A stretch of 61,651 bases of DNA, taken from the NCBI GenBank assembly GCA_910575795.1, contig CAJTGE010000021.1:1-61651 (forward strand), read 5' to 3'. Positions 9,699 to 18,047 of this stretch are shown here, one piece after another. Under the pieces are notes generated by a model. It made no database searches, was not told the origin of the DNA, and saw nothing but the letters and a program-made list of their open reading frames with translations. This DNA is from Clostridiaceae bacterium. Lineage in GTDB: Bacteria > Bacillota > Clostridia > Lachnospirales > Lachnospiraceae. A program made the position numbers and the translations under genes. The first letter of the stretch is position 1. Each line of letters begins with the position of its first letter.

Positions 9699-9742
9699 AA
9701 GGAGGGGGCGGAGGAGAGAAGAATCTCCTCCGCGATATTGAC
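9699..9742 (+). promoter_or_regulatory. Stem-loop between ribosome site and start codon
   Basis: A perfect 9-bp inverted repeat (GCGGAGGAG at 9708-9716, CTCCTCCGC at 9725-9733, 8-nt loop) separates the Shine-Dalgarno-like AAGGAGGGG (9699-9707) from the ATG at 9743. Unfolded, the spacing is 35 nt. With the hairpin folded, only the 9 nt GATATTGAC remain between helix and start. It lacks a T-run, so it is not a terminator. Confidence 0.5.
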
Positions 9743-10882
9743 ATGAGTAACACGACAGGCAGAAAGAATATGCGTGCGGCTGGGAGAAGAGCCCTATGTA
9801 CCGCCGTTTTCGCGTTTGTCATCTTTGCCGGCAGCACGGGACAGATCGCGGCCTTTGCGGGGAACACGAACATCGTTGTGGATAACCAGACGGGGGATGA
9901 CTCCATTGAAGTAGAGGTTTCGGTAGGAGGTGTCCCATGCATCCTGTCCGCAGATACCGGTTTCCGCTACAACCTGGATGCTGCGCCGGACATGGTGGAT
10001 GTGGATGCCAGGGTGAGCGGGGATATCTACGGGTATTATGACCTGGACTACGAGCCGGAGGCGGACTTGCAGGATGGCGGGATTATCCGGATCACAGTAT
10101 CCTATAGCAGCCAGTTCGGCGATGAGGGGATCGAGGATGCACCGGATCTTGACAGGGCCGCAAAAGAGGGAAACGCAGGCTGGGATCCGTCCACATATGA
10201 TGACGGGCTCCCGGATATCGGGATGGAAGAATTCGATTTAAGTAATGGGGCAGCAGAGACCGGGACCCTGGTCATCCAGTGCCAGCCGGTGAACGCGTTT
10301 GACGAGGCGGTGTTGACTATAGTGGACGAAGACTACAAAACATATCAGATACCGCTCCATATGGAGCCATACTTCTTCCGGGCGAAGGTGAAGGTGCCGG
10401 TGGGGAAGTACCGGGAATCCGGGACACCGGGGATCACCTTCAATGAGGCCGCAAGCAAAGATACATCCATTTCCTATGTCTGGGCGCATAAGGGTGGGGC
10501 CGCTTTTGGAGGTTTTTTTGATATCAATACAGGGGAGGAAACATCCATAAAGGATCTGGTGATCCGGACCGTAAGGGACGGCGAGATCACGGACACGGAC
10601 TCCCGTTACTACTTTAATAAGAAGACTTATGAGGAGGAGAGAAAAGCGGAGCAGAAGCGCGATGCCGAATTCCAGAAGAAGAATTATCCGGATCTTTCTC
10701 TGGATATAAAGGAACCGGCAGAAGATGACAGCCTGTACACGAACCCTGGCATCTGGGAAAAGATTGCAATGGCCGCTGCTGTCCTGGTAAAGGCGTTCAT
10801 TCCGCTGACCGTGGTGGCTGTGCTGGGGGTTGGGGTGCGTGTGTTGTATAAAAAGTATAAGGATAATAACTGCATGTATTGA
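9743..10882 (+). CDS. Secreted protein with C-terminal membrane anchor
   Basis: This is a 379-aa protein with an N-terminal signal peptide (hydrophobic residues about 17-36, ending in an Ala-rich cleavage region) and a C-terminal helix at about 336-365 followed by Lys/Arg residues (YKKYKD). The bulk would therefore lie outside the cell, anchored at its C-terminus. The extracellular part is acidic and beta-rich, with two related segments, and no family is recognised with confidence. The layout of signal, acidic ectodomain and C-terminal anchor is like the CD1107-type mobile-element proteins found beside conjugation hydrolases, but I cannot show homology. It follows the hydrolase by 119 bp and is probably in the same operon. 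Confidence 0.6.
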   Translation: MSNTTGRKNMRAAGRRALCTAVFAFVIFAGSTGQIAAFAGNTNIVVDNQTGDDSIEVEVSVGGVPCILSADTGFRYNLDAAPDMVDVDARVSGDIYGYYDLDYEPEADLQDGGIIRITVSYSSQFGDEGIEDAPDLDRAAKEGNAGWDPSTYDDGLPDIGMEEFDLSNGAAETGTLVIQCQPVNAFDEAVLTIVDEDYKTYQIPLHMEPYFFRAKVKVPVGKYRESGTPGITFNEAASKDTSISYVWAHKGGAAFGGFFDINTGEETSIKDLVIRTVRDGEITDTDSRYYFNKKTYEEERKAEQKRDAEFQKKNYPDLSLDIKEPAEDDSLYTNPGIWEKIAMAAAVLVKAFIPLTVVAVLGVGVRVLYKKYKDNNCMY

Positions 10883-10934
10883 TGGCACAAAGGAAATATC
10901 TGGAACCGGGAAAGAAAAAAAGAAGAAGGAGGGA

Positions 10935-10981
10935 GCAGGCAGACTGCCCGCACGGCAGATGTGTGGCGCTGCCTGCGTTTT
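10935..10981 (+). terminator. Possible terminator or attenuator before mob genes
   Basis: GCAGGCAG (10935-10942) pairs with CTGCCTGC (10969-10976), followed by a short GTTTT. The loop is long (26 nt) and has an internal CTGCC/GGCAG pairing option. The short T-run makes it a weak terminator, perhaps partial read-through into the mob genes. Confidence 0.45.
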
Positions 10982-10985
10982 ATAT

Positions 10986-12119
10986 ATGGAGAAATATAAT
11001 GATGGGACTATAGTGGATGAACGGGATACAGGCAGCGCCGGCATAGAGCCAGGGAAAGCAGTGCGCCTGACCCACCATACGAAGCGGATTGTGTTCCCAA
11101 GGGACGGGAAGAAGGCAAAGGCATATTTCCGAGGTTTGAAGGAAGGGTACTCCCGCTGCTGGTGCGTGAACCGGATTCAGGACACCTTCCGGTCAGAAAT
11201 TTCCTATTATCAGGAGAATTACGGGGACATAGTAGAGGCCCGGAACCGGACTTACATGAAGAACAGGCATACAGACCGTATGATCACAATGAAGGATCTG
11301 CATGGCAGGGAACGCACCTGCCCGGAGGAGCTGTTCATCCAGGCTGGCAAGAAAAACGGGGCGGGGATCCCTGGGCCTGATGTGTTTAAAGGCTGTATCA
11401 TGCAGTATCTTTCATGGATGCAGGAATGGAACAGGGAGCATGGGGATCACATGCATGTCCTGAATGTACATGTTTCAGATAAGTCCCCATACCGGGCCGT
11501 GGTACGGAGGGTATGGGACTGTATTGGGGAAAACGGGGTAAAAACAATCAGTATGACAAGGGCATTGGAGGAAGCAGCAGTCCCATATCTGGATGAGGGT
11601 GCGGAGGAGTCCCGGTATAATAACCGAAAGATGACCTTTGACCGGCTCTCCAGGGAGGCGCTGTATCGCTGCTTTGAGGATGCCGGAATCATGATTAACC
11701 GCGAACCTGGGATCCACACCCTGCGACAGGCGCTAAAGGTCAGGAAAGACGCTGAGTTTGAGGAGGAATACGCGAAGGATATGCTCCGCCAGATCATGGA
11801 GATCGAAGGGCAGGCTCCCGCTATGGACGCGGAAGGGGAGATGCCGGGTATCATGGAGACGCCGGACGGCAGTATCCTGGTACCGGAGGAAAGCTGCCGA
11901 TTGCTAAAGATCCGGGAATGCCTGGGCGGGGCGTATGCGGCAAGGAGCCGGCAGGCAGCTGTCCACCTCTTAAAAGCACTGGAGGATGAACGGGAGGCAA
12001 ATGCCATGCGTGCCATGCAGGAAGGAGACCGGAAAAACCTGGAGCTTGAGTATGCGGCCCTGCGTGTCGGGCTCTTAAGGTGCGGGTATTATGCAGGGCC
12101 AGGAAGGAGAGGAGATTGA
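10986..12119 (+). CDS. MobV-like relaxase paralogue, catalytically degenerate
   Basis: This is a 377-aa protein starting at ATG 10986. An in-frame extension to 10830 exists but overlaps the previous gene and the hairpin. It parallels the next gene domain by domain: YWCIYEG/SRCWCVN near the start, CPEEL, HMHVLN, RRVWD and NNRKM.FDR are shared in order. MobV/Mob_Pre relaxases nick plasmid DNA using a histidine-metal centre. Here, near residues 152-178, the downstream paralogue's HKDEATIHAH is replaced by SDKSPYRAV, and the N-terminal HNSSR/HND motif is missing. The key metal ligands are therefore absent. It may act as a non-catalytic partner, a DNA-binding regulator or a decoy. The stop overlaps the next start (TGATG), implying translational coupling. 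Confidence 0.65.
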   Translation: MEKYNDGTIVDERDTGSAGIEPGKAVRLTHHTKRIVFPRDGKKAKAYFRGLKEGYSRCWCVNRIQDTFRSEISYYQENYGDIVEARNRTYMKNRHTDRMITMKDLHGRERTCPEELFIQAGKKNGAGIPGPDVFKGCIMQYLSWMQEWNREHGDHMHVLNVHVSDKSPYRAVVRRVWDCIGENGVKTISMTRALEEAAVPYLDEGAEESRYNNRKMTFDRLSREALYRCFEDAGIMINREPGIHTLRQALKVRKDAEFEEEYAKDMLRQIMEIEGQAPAMDAEGEMPGIMETPDGSILVPEESCRLLKIRECLGGAYAARSRQAAVHLLKALEDEREANAMRAMQEGDRKNLELEYAALRVGLLRCGYYAGPGRRGD

Positions 12120-13339
12120 TGAAGGTATCGCACAATAGCTCCCGGACACAGGGGTCTGCGAGCCATAACGACCGGACATTTGATACTAATAAGGCAGACC
12201 ATATTGACCAGGGAAGGTTAAAGGATAACCGCTACTGGTGCATCTATGAGGGGCTGAGTTTTGAAGAGGCGGAGAAGAAGTTTTATGAGGAGCACTACGG
12301 ACAGATGGTTCAGCAGCAGAACCGGAACAGGCCGGAGAAGCTGGATATAGATGACTACCTGAAGATGAGCCGGTACTGCCCGGAAGAGCTGATCCTCCAG
12401 ATAGGGAACGTAGATGAAACGATCAAAGACCCGGCTGTGTTCGACGCATGTTTTGATGAGTATATGAAATACCTGGAGGAATGGAACAAAGACCACGGGA
12501 ACCACATGCATGTCCTAAATTACGCGGTCCATAAGGATGAGGCGACCATCCATGCCCATATACGGAGAGTATGGGATTATACCGCAAAGGACGGATCGGC
12601 GCGAATCGGCCTTGACCGCGCCTTAAAAGAAGCCGGCGTACAGCCGCCGGAGCAGGGGCTCCCGGAGGGGAGGCACAACAACCGTAAGATGGCGTTTGAC
12701 CGCATGATGCGTGCCAGGTGGATCGAGATCTGCGAGGAGCGTGGGATTACGGTTGATAAGATGCCGAAAAAGGCCCGGCACTTAAAGATCGATGATTATA
12801 AGCGGGACCGTCATATCGAAGCAATCGAACACTCCAAGGGGAACGTCCGCATGGTTGGGGAACTGGTGAAAGAGGCACTTGGGGAGATCCCGGAGGAAAA
12901 GAAGACTGTTGCCGGAGACGGCAGGAGGTATGTATGCCTGCCTGCAGAGGAATATGAAGCACTCCGCCGGGCAGCAATACAAATGGGCCTGGATAAAGAG
13001 GAGGCGGAACGGAAGGAACAGGAGGCGTCTGAAGCAAGGCTGAGGGCGGAAGAGGTGAAGGTTCGTGCCGCTCAGATACAGGAGGGAAACTGGGGGCTTC
13101 AGGCGGAGATCGGGAGGCTTAAGAGGCAGATTGGGGAAGGTGGGCCAGGGTTTCTTGCAGATGTGCTGCGGGAAGGCATGCAGGTTGTAAGGGAACCTGA
13201 CGGGCGGGAACTGGAAGTGCTCGGCGGGGCAGGACAGGCGTATGACGTTTTGCGATATGCATCGGTGTATGAGGCCATGGACAGCTTGGAGGACACTTAT
13301 TTCGGCAGGATGCAGGGGCATGAGCAGGAAGAGAGGTGA
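12119..13339 (+). CDS. MobV/Mob_Pre-family relaxase
   Basis: This is a 406-aa protein beginning at the ATG that overlaps the preceding stop by one base, with GGAGAGGAG as ribosome site. The MobV family nicks the origin of transfer and pilots the strand during mobilisation. Visible motifs are the N-terminal SHNSSR and HNDRTFD (residues 4-22), and the metal-binding region HGNHMH (126-131) with HKDEATIHAH (138-147). The C-terminal third is charged and coiled-coil-like (about 260-350), as usual for MobV. No origin of transfer was identified nearby. An IS630 copy sits 22 bp after the stop and does not damage the gene. Confidence 0.8.
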   Translation: MKVSHNSSRTQGSASHNDRTFDTNKADHIDQGRLKDNRYWCIYEGLSFEEAEKKFYEEHYGQMVQQQNRNRPEKLDIDDYLKMSRYCPEELILQIGNVDETIKDPAVFDACFDEYMKYLEEWNKDHGNHMHVLNYAVHKDEATIHAHIRRVWDYTAKDGSARIGLDRALKEAGVQPPEQGLPEGRHNNRKMAFDRMMRARWIEICEERGITVDKMPKKARHLKIDDYKRDRHIEAIEHSKGNVRMVGELVKEALGEIPEEKKTVAGDGRRYVCLPAEEYEALRRAAIQMGLDKEEAERKEQEASEARLRAEEVKVRAAQIQEGNWGLQAEIGRLKRQIGEGGPGFLADVLREGMQVVREPDGRELEVLGGAGQAYDVLRYASVYEAMDSLEDTYFGRMQGHEQEER

Positions 13340-13361
13340 TGTGGGGCATGAGGTTATCCTA

Positions 13362-14640
13362 GTGTACTGACACGTTGATATATAGCCAAATTATAAGTTT
13401 GGTAGAAACAGCCGTTTTGATGTATACTTAAGAAAAAAACGGTGGTGATTTCAATGGCAAGACCCAGAAAATATATAATCAACCTTACAGAAGATGAATT
13501 CAAGGAACTCAAATCCATAATCCGTAAAAAAAAGACATCCAAAACCATACGCCGCAGGTGCCAGATCCTCCTTGATCTGGATGAAGCACACGGAAAAGCC
13601 CTGACTCATGAGCAGAGCGCAAGAGCGACCGGCGTCTGTCTGGCAACCATCACAAATACGGTCGCAAAATATATAAACGGTGGTATTGGCGCTGTTACTG
13701 AATTTAAAAGAAACATAAACTCAGATCAGGCAAGGCGTAAAGTTGACGGGCGTATGGAAGCCCGATTGATCGAACTTGCCTGCGGCCCTGTCCCGGAAGG
13801 GCACTCCCGGTGGACCATCCGCTTGTTGGAGGAAGAGTCCAAAGTCATCCTGGAGACCCCTGTAAGCAGGGAGGCAATCCGAAACGCTTTAAAAAAAATA
13901 AACTTCGACCTCACAAAAACGACTACTGGTGTATCCCGGCAAAGGAAGATCCGGAATTCATAGCGTGCATGGAAGATGTCCTTGATGTATATGAGCTTCC
14001 CTATGATGAAAAACGTCCCGTTGTCTGCATGGACGAAAAGCCATATCAGCTTCTTGGGGAAGCCAGGGAACCTCTGCCAATGATTCCTGGAAGTGACCGT
14101 AAAACGGATTCCGAATATGTCCGCAATGGGACTGCCAGCATATTTGCTTTTGTAGAGCCGCTTGGCGGGGTACATCATGTAAGTGTACGGGAACACCGTA
14201 AGGCAACCGACTGGGCAGAGGAGATTAAGTATCTGGTGGATGTGATGTATCCGGAAGCGGAAAAAATCATCCTTGTAATGGATAACCTTAATACCCATAA
14301 GCCGTCGTCTCTATATAAGAGGTATCCTCCGGAGGAAGCAAGGCGTATTATCAAAAAACTGGAAATCCATTACACACCAAAGCATGGAAGCTGGCTTGAC
14401 ATCGCTGAAATAGAACTGAATGTGATGACCAGGCAATGCCTTTCACGCCGCATAAATGACATTGAGTTGCTGCGCAATGAATTATCCGTATGGGAAATGG
14501 AGCGTAATACAATGGCCGCAAAAGTTAACTGGCATTTTAGGGCAGGTGATGCCAGAATAAAACTTAAATCTTTATATCCCAGTTTTACTACCGCCTCTTA
14601 AAAGGCAGTAGTAAAGCTAAATATCATCATGTCAGTACAC
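13362..14640 (+). mobile_element. IS630-family insertion sequence (1279 bp)
   Basis: The perfect 11-bp terminal inverted repeats are GTGTACTGACA (13362-13372) and TGTCAGTACAC (14630-14640). They are flanked by the TA dinucleotide on each side (13360-13361, 14641-14642), as expected for IS630/Tc1-type insertion into TA. It holds one transposase gene read across two frames. A hairpin (TTTACTAC/GTAGTAAA, 14584-14615) lies between the gene and the right end. The clean ends suggest a recent insertion. Confidence 0.92.
13454..14601 (+). CDS. IS630-family transposase (two frames, -1 shift)
   Basis: This is a DDE transposase made from two overlapping frames: 13454-13963, and a second frame entered by a -1 slip at a run of eight A residues (13891-13898). 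The first part holds a helix-turn-helix DNA-binding domain (ARATGVCLATITN). The second holds the catalytic triad: Asp in VCMDEKP, Asp in LVMDNLNTH, and Glu in WLDIAEIELN. After the slip the reading NKLRPHKNDYW continues without stops to 14601. Programmed -1 shifting is known for IS630 elements, so this is probably functional and not a mutation. Confidence 0.88.
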
Positions 14641-14785
14641 TAGGCTATGCCGGAAGGCTTGCGCGTAAGGAAAACGCAAGAGATTCTTAATAACTTTCTT
14701 TGTGTGATTTCCGGAATCTTGTCCTATTATCTCCGCATCAGTAACAGAAAAAAATAATTGCCTGGTGAAGAAAGGGGATTTAATT

Positions 14786-15085
14786 ATGGCTGAGCAAATT
14801 AAGAAATTTGAGTTTGTATTTTCGAGGGACGATCTGGCGAGGTTTAGCATCGTCGATGGAGAACTGTATGTTGATGTACATGGGATGACCTGTCCAAAGG
14901 CACAGCGTTTCCTGAAAAATATCATCGCACTGCTGAAGGGAAGCGTCAGCATGTACATCATCCATGGCTATAACCATGGCTGCGCTATTAAGGAGATGCT
15001 GAGGAATACGCGGCTCAGTTCCCGCAACTACCAGGTTCTGCATGTGGACTGGAACCCGGGGATGACGAAACTGGTAACGGCTTAA
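14786..15085 (+). CDS. Small Smr-like domain protein
   Basis: This is a 99-aa protein. ATG 14786 is preferred because AAAGGGG lies at a proper distance. A GTG 21 nt upstream would remove that spacing. Residues 35-80 resemble the Smr fold: VDVHGMTCPKAQRFL corresponds to the LDLHG motif and helix, and IIHGYNHG to the H-G-x-G loop near the C-terminus. Smr domains bind branched or structured nucleic acid and some are nucleases. The middle GxG is HGYNHG and not the classic HGKGTG, so nuclease activity is uncertain. It starts a short plus-strand pair with the broken gene after it. Confidence 0.5.
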   Translation: MAEQIKKFEFVFSRDDLARFSIVDGELYVDVHGMTCPKAQRFLKNIIALLKGSVSMYIIHGYNHGCAIKEMLRNTRLSSRNYQVLHVDWNPGMTKLVTA

Positions 15086-15095
15086 GGAGAAAAAA

Positions 15096-15534
15096 ATGAA
15101 AAGATGTATCCAATGTGGAAGCAGCGGTCTTTCTAAAAAGGGCCAGAGGTTCTGTTCGAAGGAATGCCGGTATCGCTACTATCACAGTGGCGTCATGCTC
15201 CTCATCCTGAAAAAACAGTGGTTTGAAATGATTCTATCCGGCTAAAAATTGGAAGAATACAGGGAGAGGAAGCCATACTGGACGAAACGGTTCGGGAACT
15301 ATTTCGGAAGGTACTACCAATTTTTCCAAGAGAGAGCCGGAGGCTGTCTGGAATGGGGAGAAGAAGCTGATCGTATTTCGGAACGGGTATGGCAGCGATA
15401 AGCCGGAATTCAGTGCTGAGTGTACTATAAGCGAGGGAACAGGAAAAGAAGAGTGGGGAGCAGAAAAGGGTACGGTGTATTATGCGCTGAAGAACCACAG
15501 GATTTTTGGAGCGAGGAATATTGGCAAAGATTAA
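15096..15534 (+). pseudogene. Broken zinc-ribbon + ASCH-domain gene
   Basis: The gene starts well (AAGGAG, ATG 15096) with a small zinc ribbon (CIQCG...CSKEC, residues 4-24). It leads into an ASCH-like fold, LLILKKQWFEMILSG, the usual N-terminus of that RNA-binding/EVE-like domain. A TAA at 15243 stops it after 49 residues. The ASCH sequence then continues in the same frame (KLEEYRERKPYWTKRF). After a further frame change it continues as KLIVFRNGYGS through TISEGTGKEEWGAE to a stop at 15534. One nonsense codon and one frameshift make this a pseudogene. The 49-aa head might still be made. Confidence 0.75.
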
Positions 15535-15582
15535 CATATTAAGTGGCCTTCCGGGGATTCAAGGATGTGCCAGAAAGCTGAA

Positions 15583-15900
15583 TCATTTCGAACTATTGAA
15601 TGCCTTGATTACGGCATATACAGCCGCTTTCTGCTCAACAGTTAGATTCACCCAATGTTTGAACAGTTCCTTAAGCTTTGAAGTCAGTTCAGCCATTTCT
15701 CCTTCGGCGAAAAATTGTGCCATGGAAATACTAAATCCACTGCAGATCGTTTCCAGCATAGAGATAGACGGCATGGTATTGCGGCGGAATATGTTCGCAA
15801 GGGTCGATTCGGATAGGCTGCAGGCCTTTGCGAGTTTGTATTCTGTCCATCCGTGTTGTTTCATGAGTTTGTTTAATCGTTCATGAACATTTATTTTCAT
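15583..15900 (-). CDS. XRE-family helix-turn-helix regulator
   Basis: This is a 105-aa minus-strand protein starting at ATG 15900 (a GTG lies directly before it) with an AAAGG site. Residues 5-62 form a Cro/CI-type DNA-binding domain: TEYKLAKACSLSESTLANIFR holds the two helices. The tail is short and helical. Such regulators usually repress themselves and a neighbour. No intact divergent target remains, since the plus-strand frame beyond 15940 is a 5'-truncated relic. Confidence 0.85.
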   Translation of the reverse strand: MKINVHERLNKLMKQHGWTEYKLAKACSLSESTLANIFRRNTMPSISMLETICSGFSISMAQFFAEGEMAELTSKLKELFKHWVNLTVEQKAAVYAVIKAFNSSK

Positions 15901-15939
15901 CACTACCTTTCTTTTGAAAATATTTTACCGTTCAAATAA

Positions 15940-16335
15940 GATTTAATCATACCAGATACTTGTGAAGAAAAGCTGGCTCAAAAGGAGCTGGATGAGCGGG
16001 GATTTCAGAAGCTGCTGGAAAGATACAAAAATGAGCAGGAAAAGATCAGACAGGTTCCAGAACAGAAAAAGAGAGTGTATTTTGAGGATATGGTAGTTGT
16101 TGGAAATGCACTGGCAGAGACGGTTGAAGCAGATTTCTCTGTAAAAAGCGATGAGACGCATGGAATAATATGCTTAAAAACTGGCATGGTGATATATGGA
16201 GTACCGTGTGGGTATGCGGGCCGGAATGAACTGATGCTGCTCATGTATAGGGCAGATGATGTCAGGGTGATGCCGGAAAATGATACTATCAAGTGGGAAT
16301 TCTGTTTCGGCTTTTTCGATACATACGTTGGTTAA
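15940..16335 (+). pseudogene. 5'-truncated gene remnant, unknown
   Basis: An open frame of about 131 codons begins right after an in-frame TAA at 15937. It has no ATG or ribosome site until the GTG at 16075, well inside what looks like continuous protein. The peptide begins with a charged helical stretch (KLLERYKNEQEKIRQ) and ends with a compact beta-rich part (VYFEDMVVVGNALAETVEA). I do not recognise the family. It is probably the 3' part of a gene whose start was lost in rearrangement. Confidence 0.4.
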
Positions 16336-16337
16336 AA

Positions 16338-16506
16338 CGCCCTTGTTCGGTGTAGCGTATTTCCATACTTAATGCGGAAGGACAAAAGGCATGGAAGGAG
16401 AGGAGGACATGCAGAATTCCGGAAACAGAAATGCAACTACAAAAAATAAGGATTGCGGGGAAACCTGGCTTATTGTATAATAAGAATAGGTATATTCCTG
16501 CGCAGG
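16338..16506 (+). repeat. Direct repeat A: leader of nuclease module
   Basis: This segment of about 169 bp recurs at 18688-18858 with few differences. It contains TTCCATACTTAAT and the sigma-A-like promoter, and ends at TGCGCAGGAG just before the nuclease start. Confidence 0.9.
16453..16481 (+). promoter_or_regulatory. Sigma-A-like promoter of first nuclease gene
   Basis: TTGCGG (16453-16458), a 17-bp spacer and TATAAT (16476-16481). The same promoter is kept in the second leader copy at 18803-18831. Confidence 0.75.
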
Positions 16507-16528
16507 AGAAAGGAGTGTATACCCAGCA

Positions 16529-17464
16529 ATGGCAACGATCAACGATAAGCACAAAGACCGCCTGTTCAGCTTCCTGTTTGGACAGAAGGGAAATAAGGAG
16601 TGGACACTGAGCCTGTATAACGCGGTGAACCACACAAACCACACGAACCCGGACGATATTGAGTTCACGACCATAGAGGACGTCTTATACATGGGAATGA
16701 AGAACGATACTTCCTTCATACTCTGTCAGGTCATGAACGTCTATGAACAGCAGAGCACTTATAACCCGAATATGCCGGTACGCCAGCTAATGTACACGGC
16801 AAAACTGTATGACAAGTATATCAAGCTGAAAGGACTCAACCTCTATGGAAAGAAACTGCTGACCTTGCCGGTTCCCAGGCTGGTGACTTTTTACAACGGG
16901 ACAGAAGAGGAGGACAGCCGGATCCTGAAGCTGAGCGACGCATTCCCGGAAGAAGCCAGGGATATGGAGTCGGATATTGAGGTAAAAGTTCGGATGTTCA
17001 ACATCAACTACGGGAAGAACAAAAGCCTGCTGGATGTCTGCAGGCCGTTAAAGGAGTACGCATGGCTGATTGGACAGATCCGGAAGAACCGGAAACATAT
17101 GGAGATCGGGGACGCGGTTGACAAGGCGATCGGGGACATGCCGGAGGACTTTGTGATCAGGCCGCTGCTGATCGGACATAAGGCGGAGGTGAAGGATATG
17201 TGTATCACAGAATATAATGAGGCGGAGACCATGCAGATGATCCGTGAAGAAGGCCGTGAAGAAGGCCGTGAAGAAGGCAGTATAATCAGATTGATCAAAA
17301 TGGTATGCAAGAAACTTCGTAAGGGACAGGATGCTGCGGCAATCGCAGACGCCTTGGAAGAAGATATTTCTGTCATTCGAAAAATCGTCACAGAGGCAGA
17401 AAAATATGCTCCTGATTACGATATCGGTAAAATTTATCATGTGATTGAAAGTGAGCTTATGTGA
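16529..17464 (+). CDS. PD-(D/E)XK nuclease-family transposase (Rpn-like) 1
   Basis: This 311-aa protein belongs to the group annotated as Rpn / PD-(D/E)XK nuclease family transposases, thought to cut DNA and promote recombination. The N-terminal FSFLFGQKGNKEW and the core NDTSFILCQVMNVYEQQS (residues about 57-75) fit the degenerate nuclease core. The acidic, Glu/Gly-rich repeat near residue 235 (REEGREEGREEG, encoded by a 12-bp tandem repeat) and the helical C-terminal tail are typical of the family. The tail differs from that of the second copy at 18866. Residues 212-233 are encoded by a 68-bp segment repeated just after the stop. Confidence 0.75.
   Translation: MATINDKHKDRLFSFLFGQKGNKEWTLSLYNAVNHTNHTNPDDIEFTTIEDVLYMGMKNDTSFILCQVMNVYEQQSTYNPNMPVRQLMYTAKLYDKYIKLKGLNLYGKKLLTLPVPRLVTFYNGTEEEDSRILKLSDAFPEEARDMESDIEVKVRMFNINYGKNKSLLDVCRPLKEYAWLIGQIRKNRKHMEIGDAVDKAIGDMPEDFVIRPLLIGHKAEVKDMCITEYNEAETMQMIREEGREEGREEGSIIRLIKMVCKKLRKGQDAAAIADALEEDISVIRKIVTEAEKYAPDYDIGKIYHVIESELM
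17161..17228 (+). repeat. 68-bp identical direct repeat, copy 1
   Basis: This is identical to 17473-17540. It lies inside the nuclease gene directly before its variable tail, while copy 2 precedes an alternative tail. Confidence 0.95.
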
Positions 17465-17472
17465 TCTGCCAC

Positions 17473-17701
17473 GCCGCTGCTGATCGGACATAAGGCGGAG
17501 GTGAAGGATATGTGTATCACAGAATATAATGAGGCGGAGATTTTGCAGATGACCCGTGAAGAAGGACGCACGGAGGGCAATATCATAACACTGTACGATT
17601 TGTATTGTGATGGTGCTCTTCCATTACAGAAAGCAGCCGCTAAAGCGAAAATGTCTGAGACGAATTTTCTTAAGGCAACGAAGAAACTCAAAAAGGCATG
17701 A
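17473..17701 (+). pseudogene. Orphan alternative C-terminal tail of nuclease
   Basis: This fragment has no N-terminal domain. It starts with the 68-bp repeat (copy 2, 17473-17540) and continues into a tail nearly identical to the C-terminus of the nuclease encoded at 18866-19681 (GNIITLYDLYCDG, KAAAKAKMSET). An ATG at 17501 could allow a 66-aa peptide, but no ribosome site is evident. It looks like a spare tail left by recombination between two nuclease genes, or a cassette that could be swapped onto the upstream gene through the 68-bp repeat. Confidence 0.7.
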
Positions 17702-17711
17702 TTTTCTCAAG

Positions 17712-17735
17712 GCCCCGAAATTTTTCGGGGCTTTT
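17712..17735 (+). terminator. Rho-independent terminator
   Basis: GCCCCGAAA (17712-17720) pairs with TTTCGGGGC (17723-17731), followed by TTTT. It is duplicated at 19692-19715. Confidence 0.9.
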
Positions 17736-17811
17736 GCTGTTTTCAAAAAATATCCACAGAAAATCCTAGTACCAGACAGATGGCAGGAAAGCCAAAAAAG
17801 ACCAGCGGAGA

Positions 17812-17990
17812 GGGAGTGTCAGAAAATCTATGTAAATAAATTGTCTAAATATTCTCTTCGAGCCGCCTGATTATCCAATACAAAATGCTGGAAGCCAGCC
17901 AGGGATAATGGTTTCAGCCTTTGCAGACTTTTGGCGTTTTGATGAAATATATCGTGGCAGTTCGGACTTGACACCCTTAATTTGACACTC
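17812..17990. mobile_element. 179-bp MITE-like insertion
   Basis: Comparison with the intact repeat copy at 19741-19842 shows an extra 179 bp. It begins GGGAGTGTCA and ends TGACACTC (8-bp terminal inverted repeat GAGTGTCA/TGACACTC). The flanking CCAGCGGAGA is duplicated on both sides (17802-17811 and 17991-18000), while the intact copy has it once (19781-19790). It has no coding capacity. The end sequence and 9-10-bp duplication are compatible with an IS256-like parent, which is inference. Confidence 0.8.
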
Positions 17991-18047
17991 CCAGCGGAGA
18001 AATCCTGCTGGCCTTTTTGCGTAGATGCGACTTAATAAGTAAAGGTT

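Noticed and set aside
10830..10985. N-terminal extension of the first MobV-like protein
   Set aside because: It overlaps the preceding gene's end and a GC-rich hairpin, and has no ribosome site. The extra 52 residues have no counterpart in the paralogue.
15583..16335. XRE regulator and adjacent frame as a toxin-antitoxin pair
   Set aside because: The neighbouring frame lacks a start and looks like the 3' end of a truncated gene, and the two frames are divergent, not in one operon.
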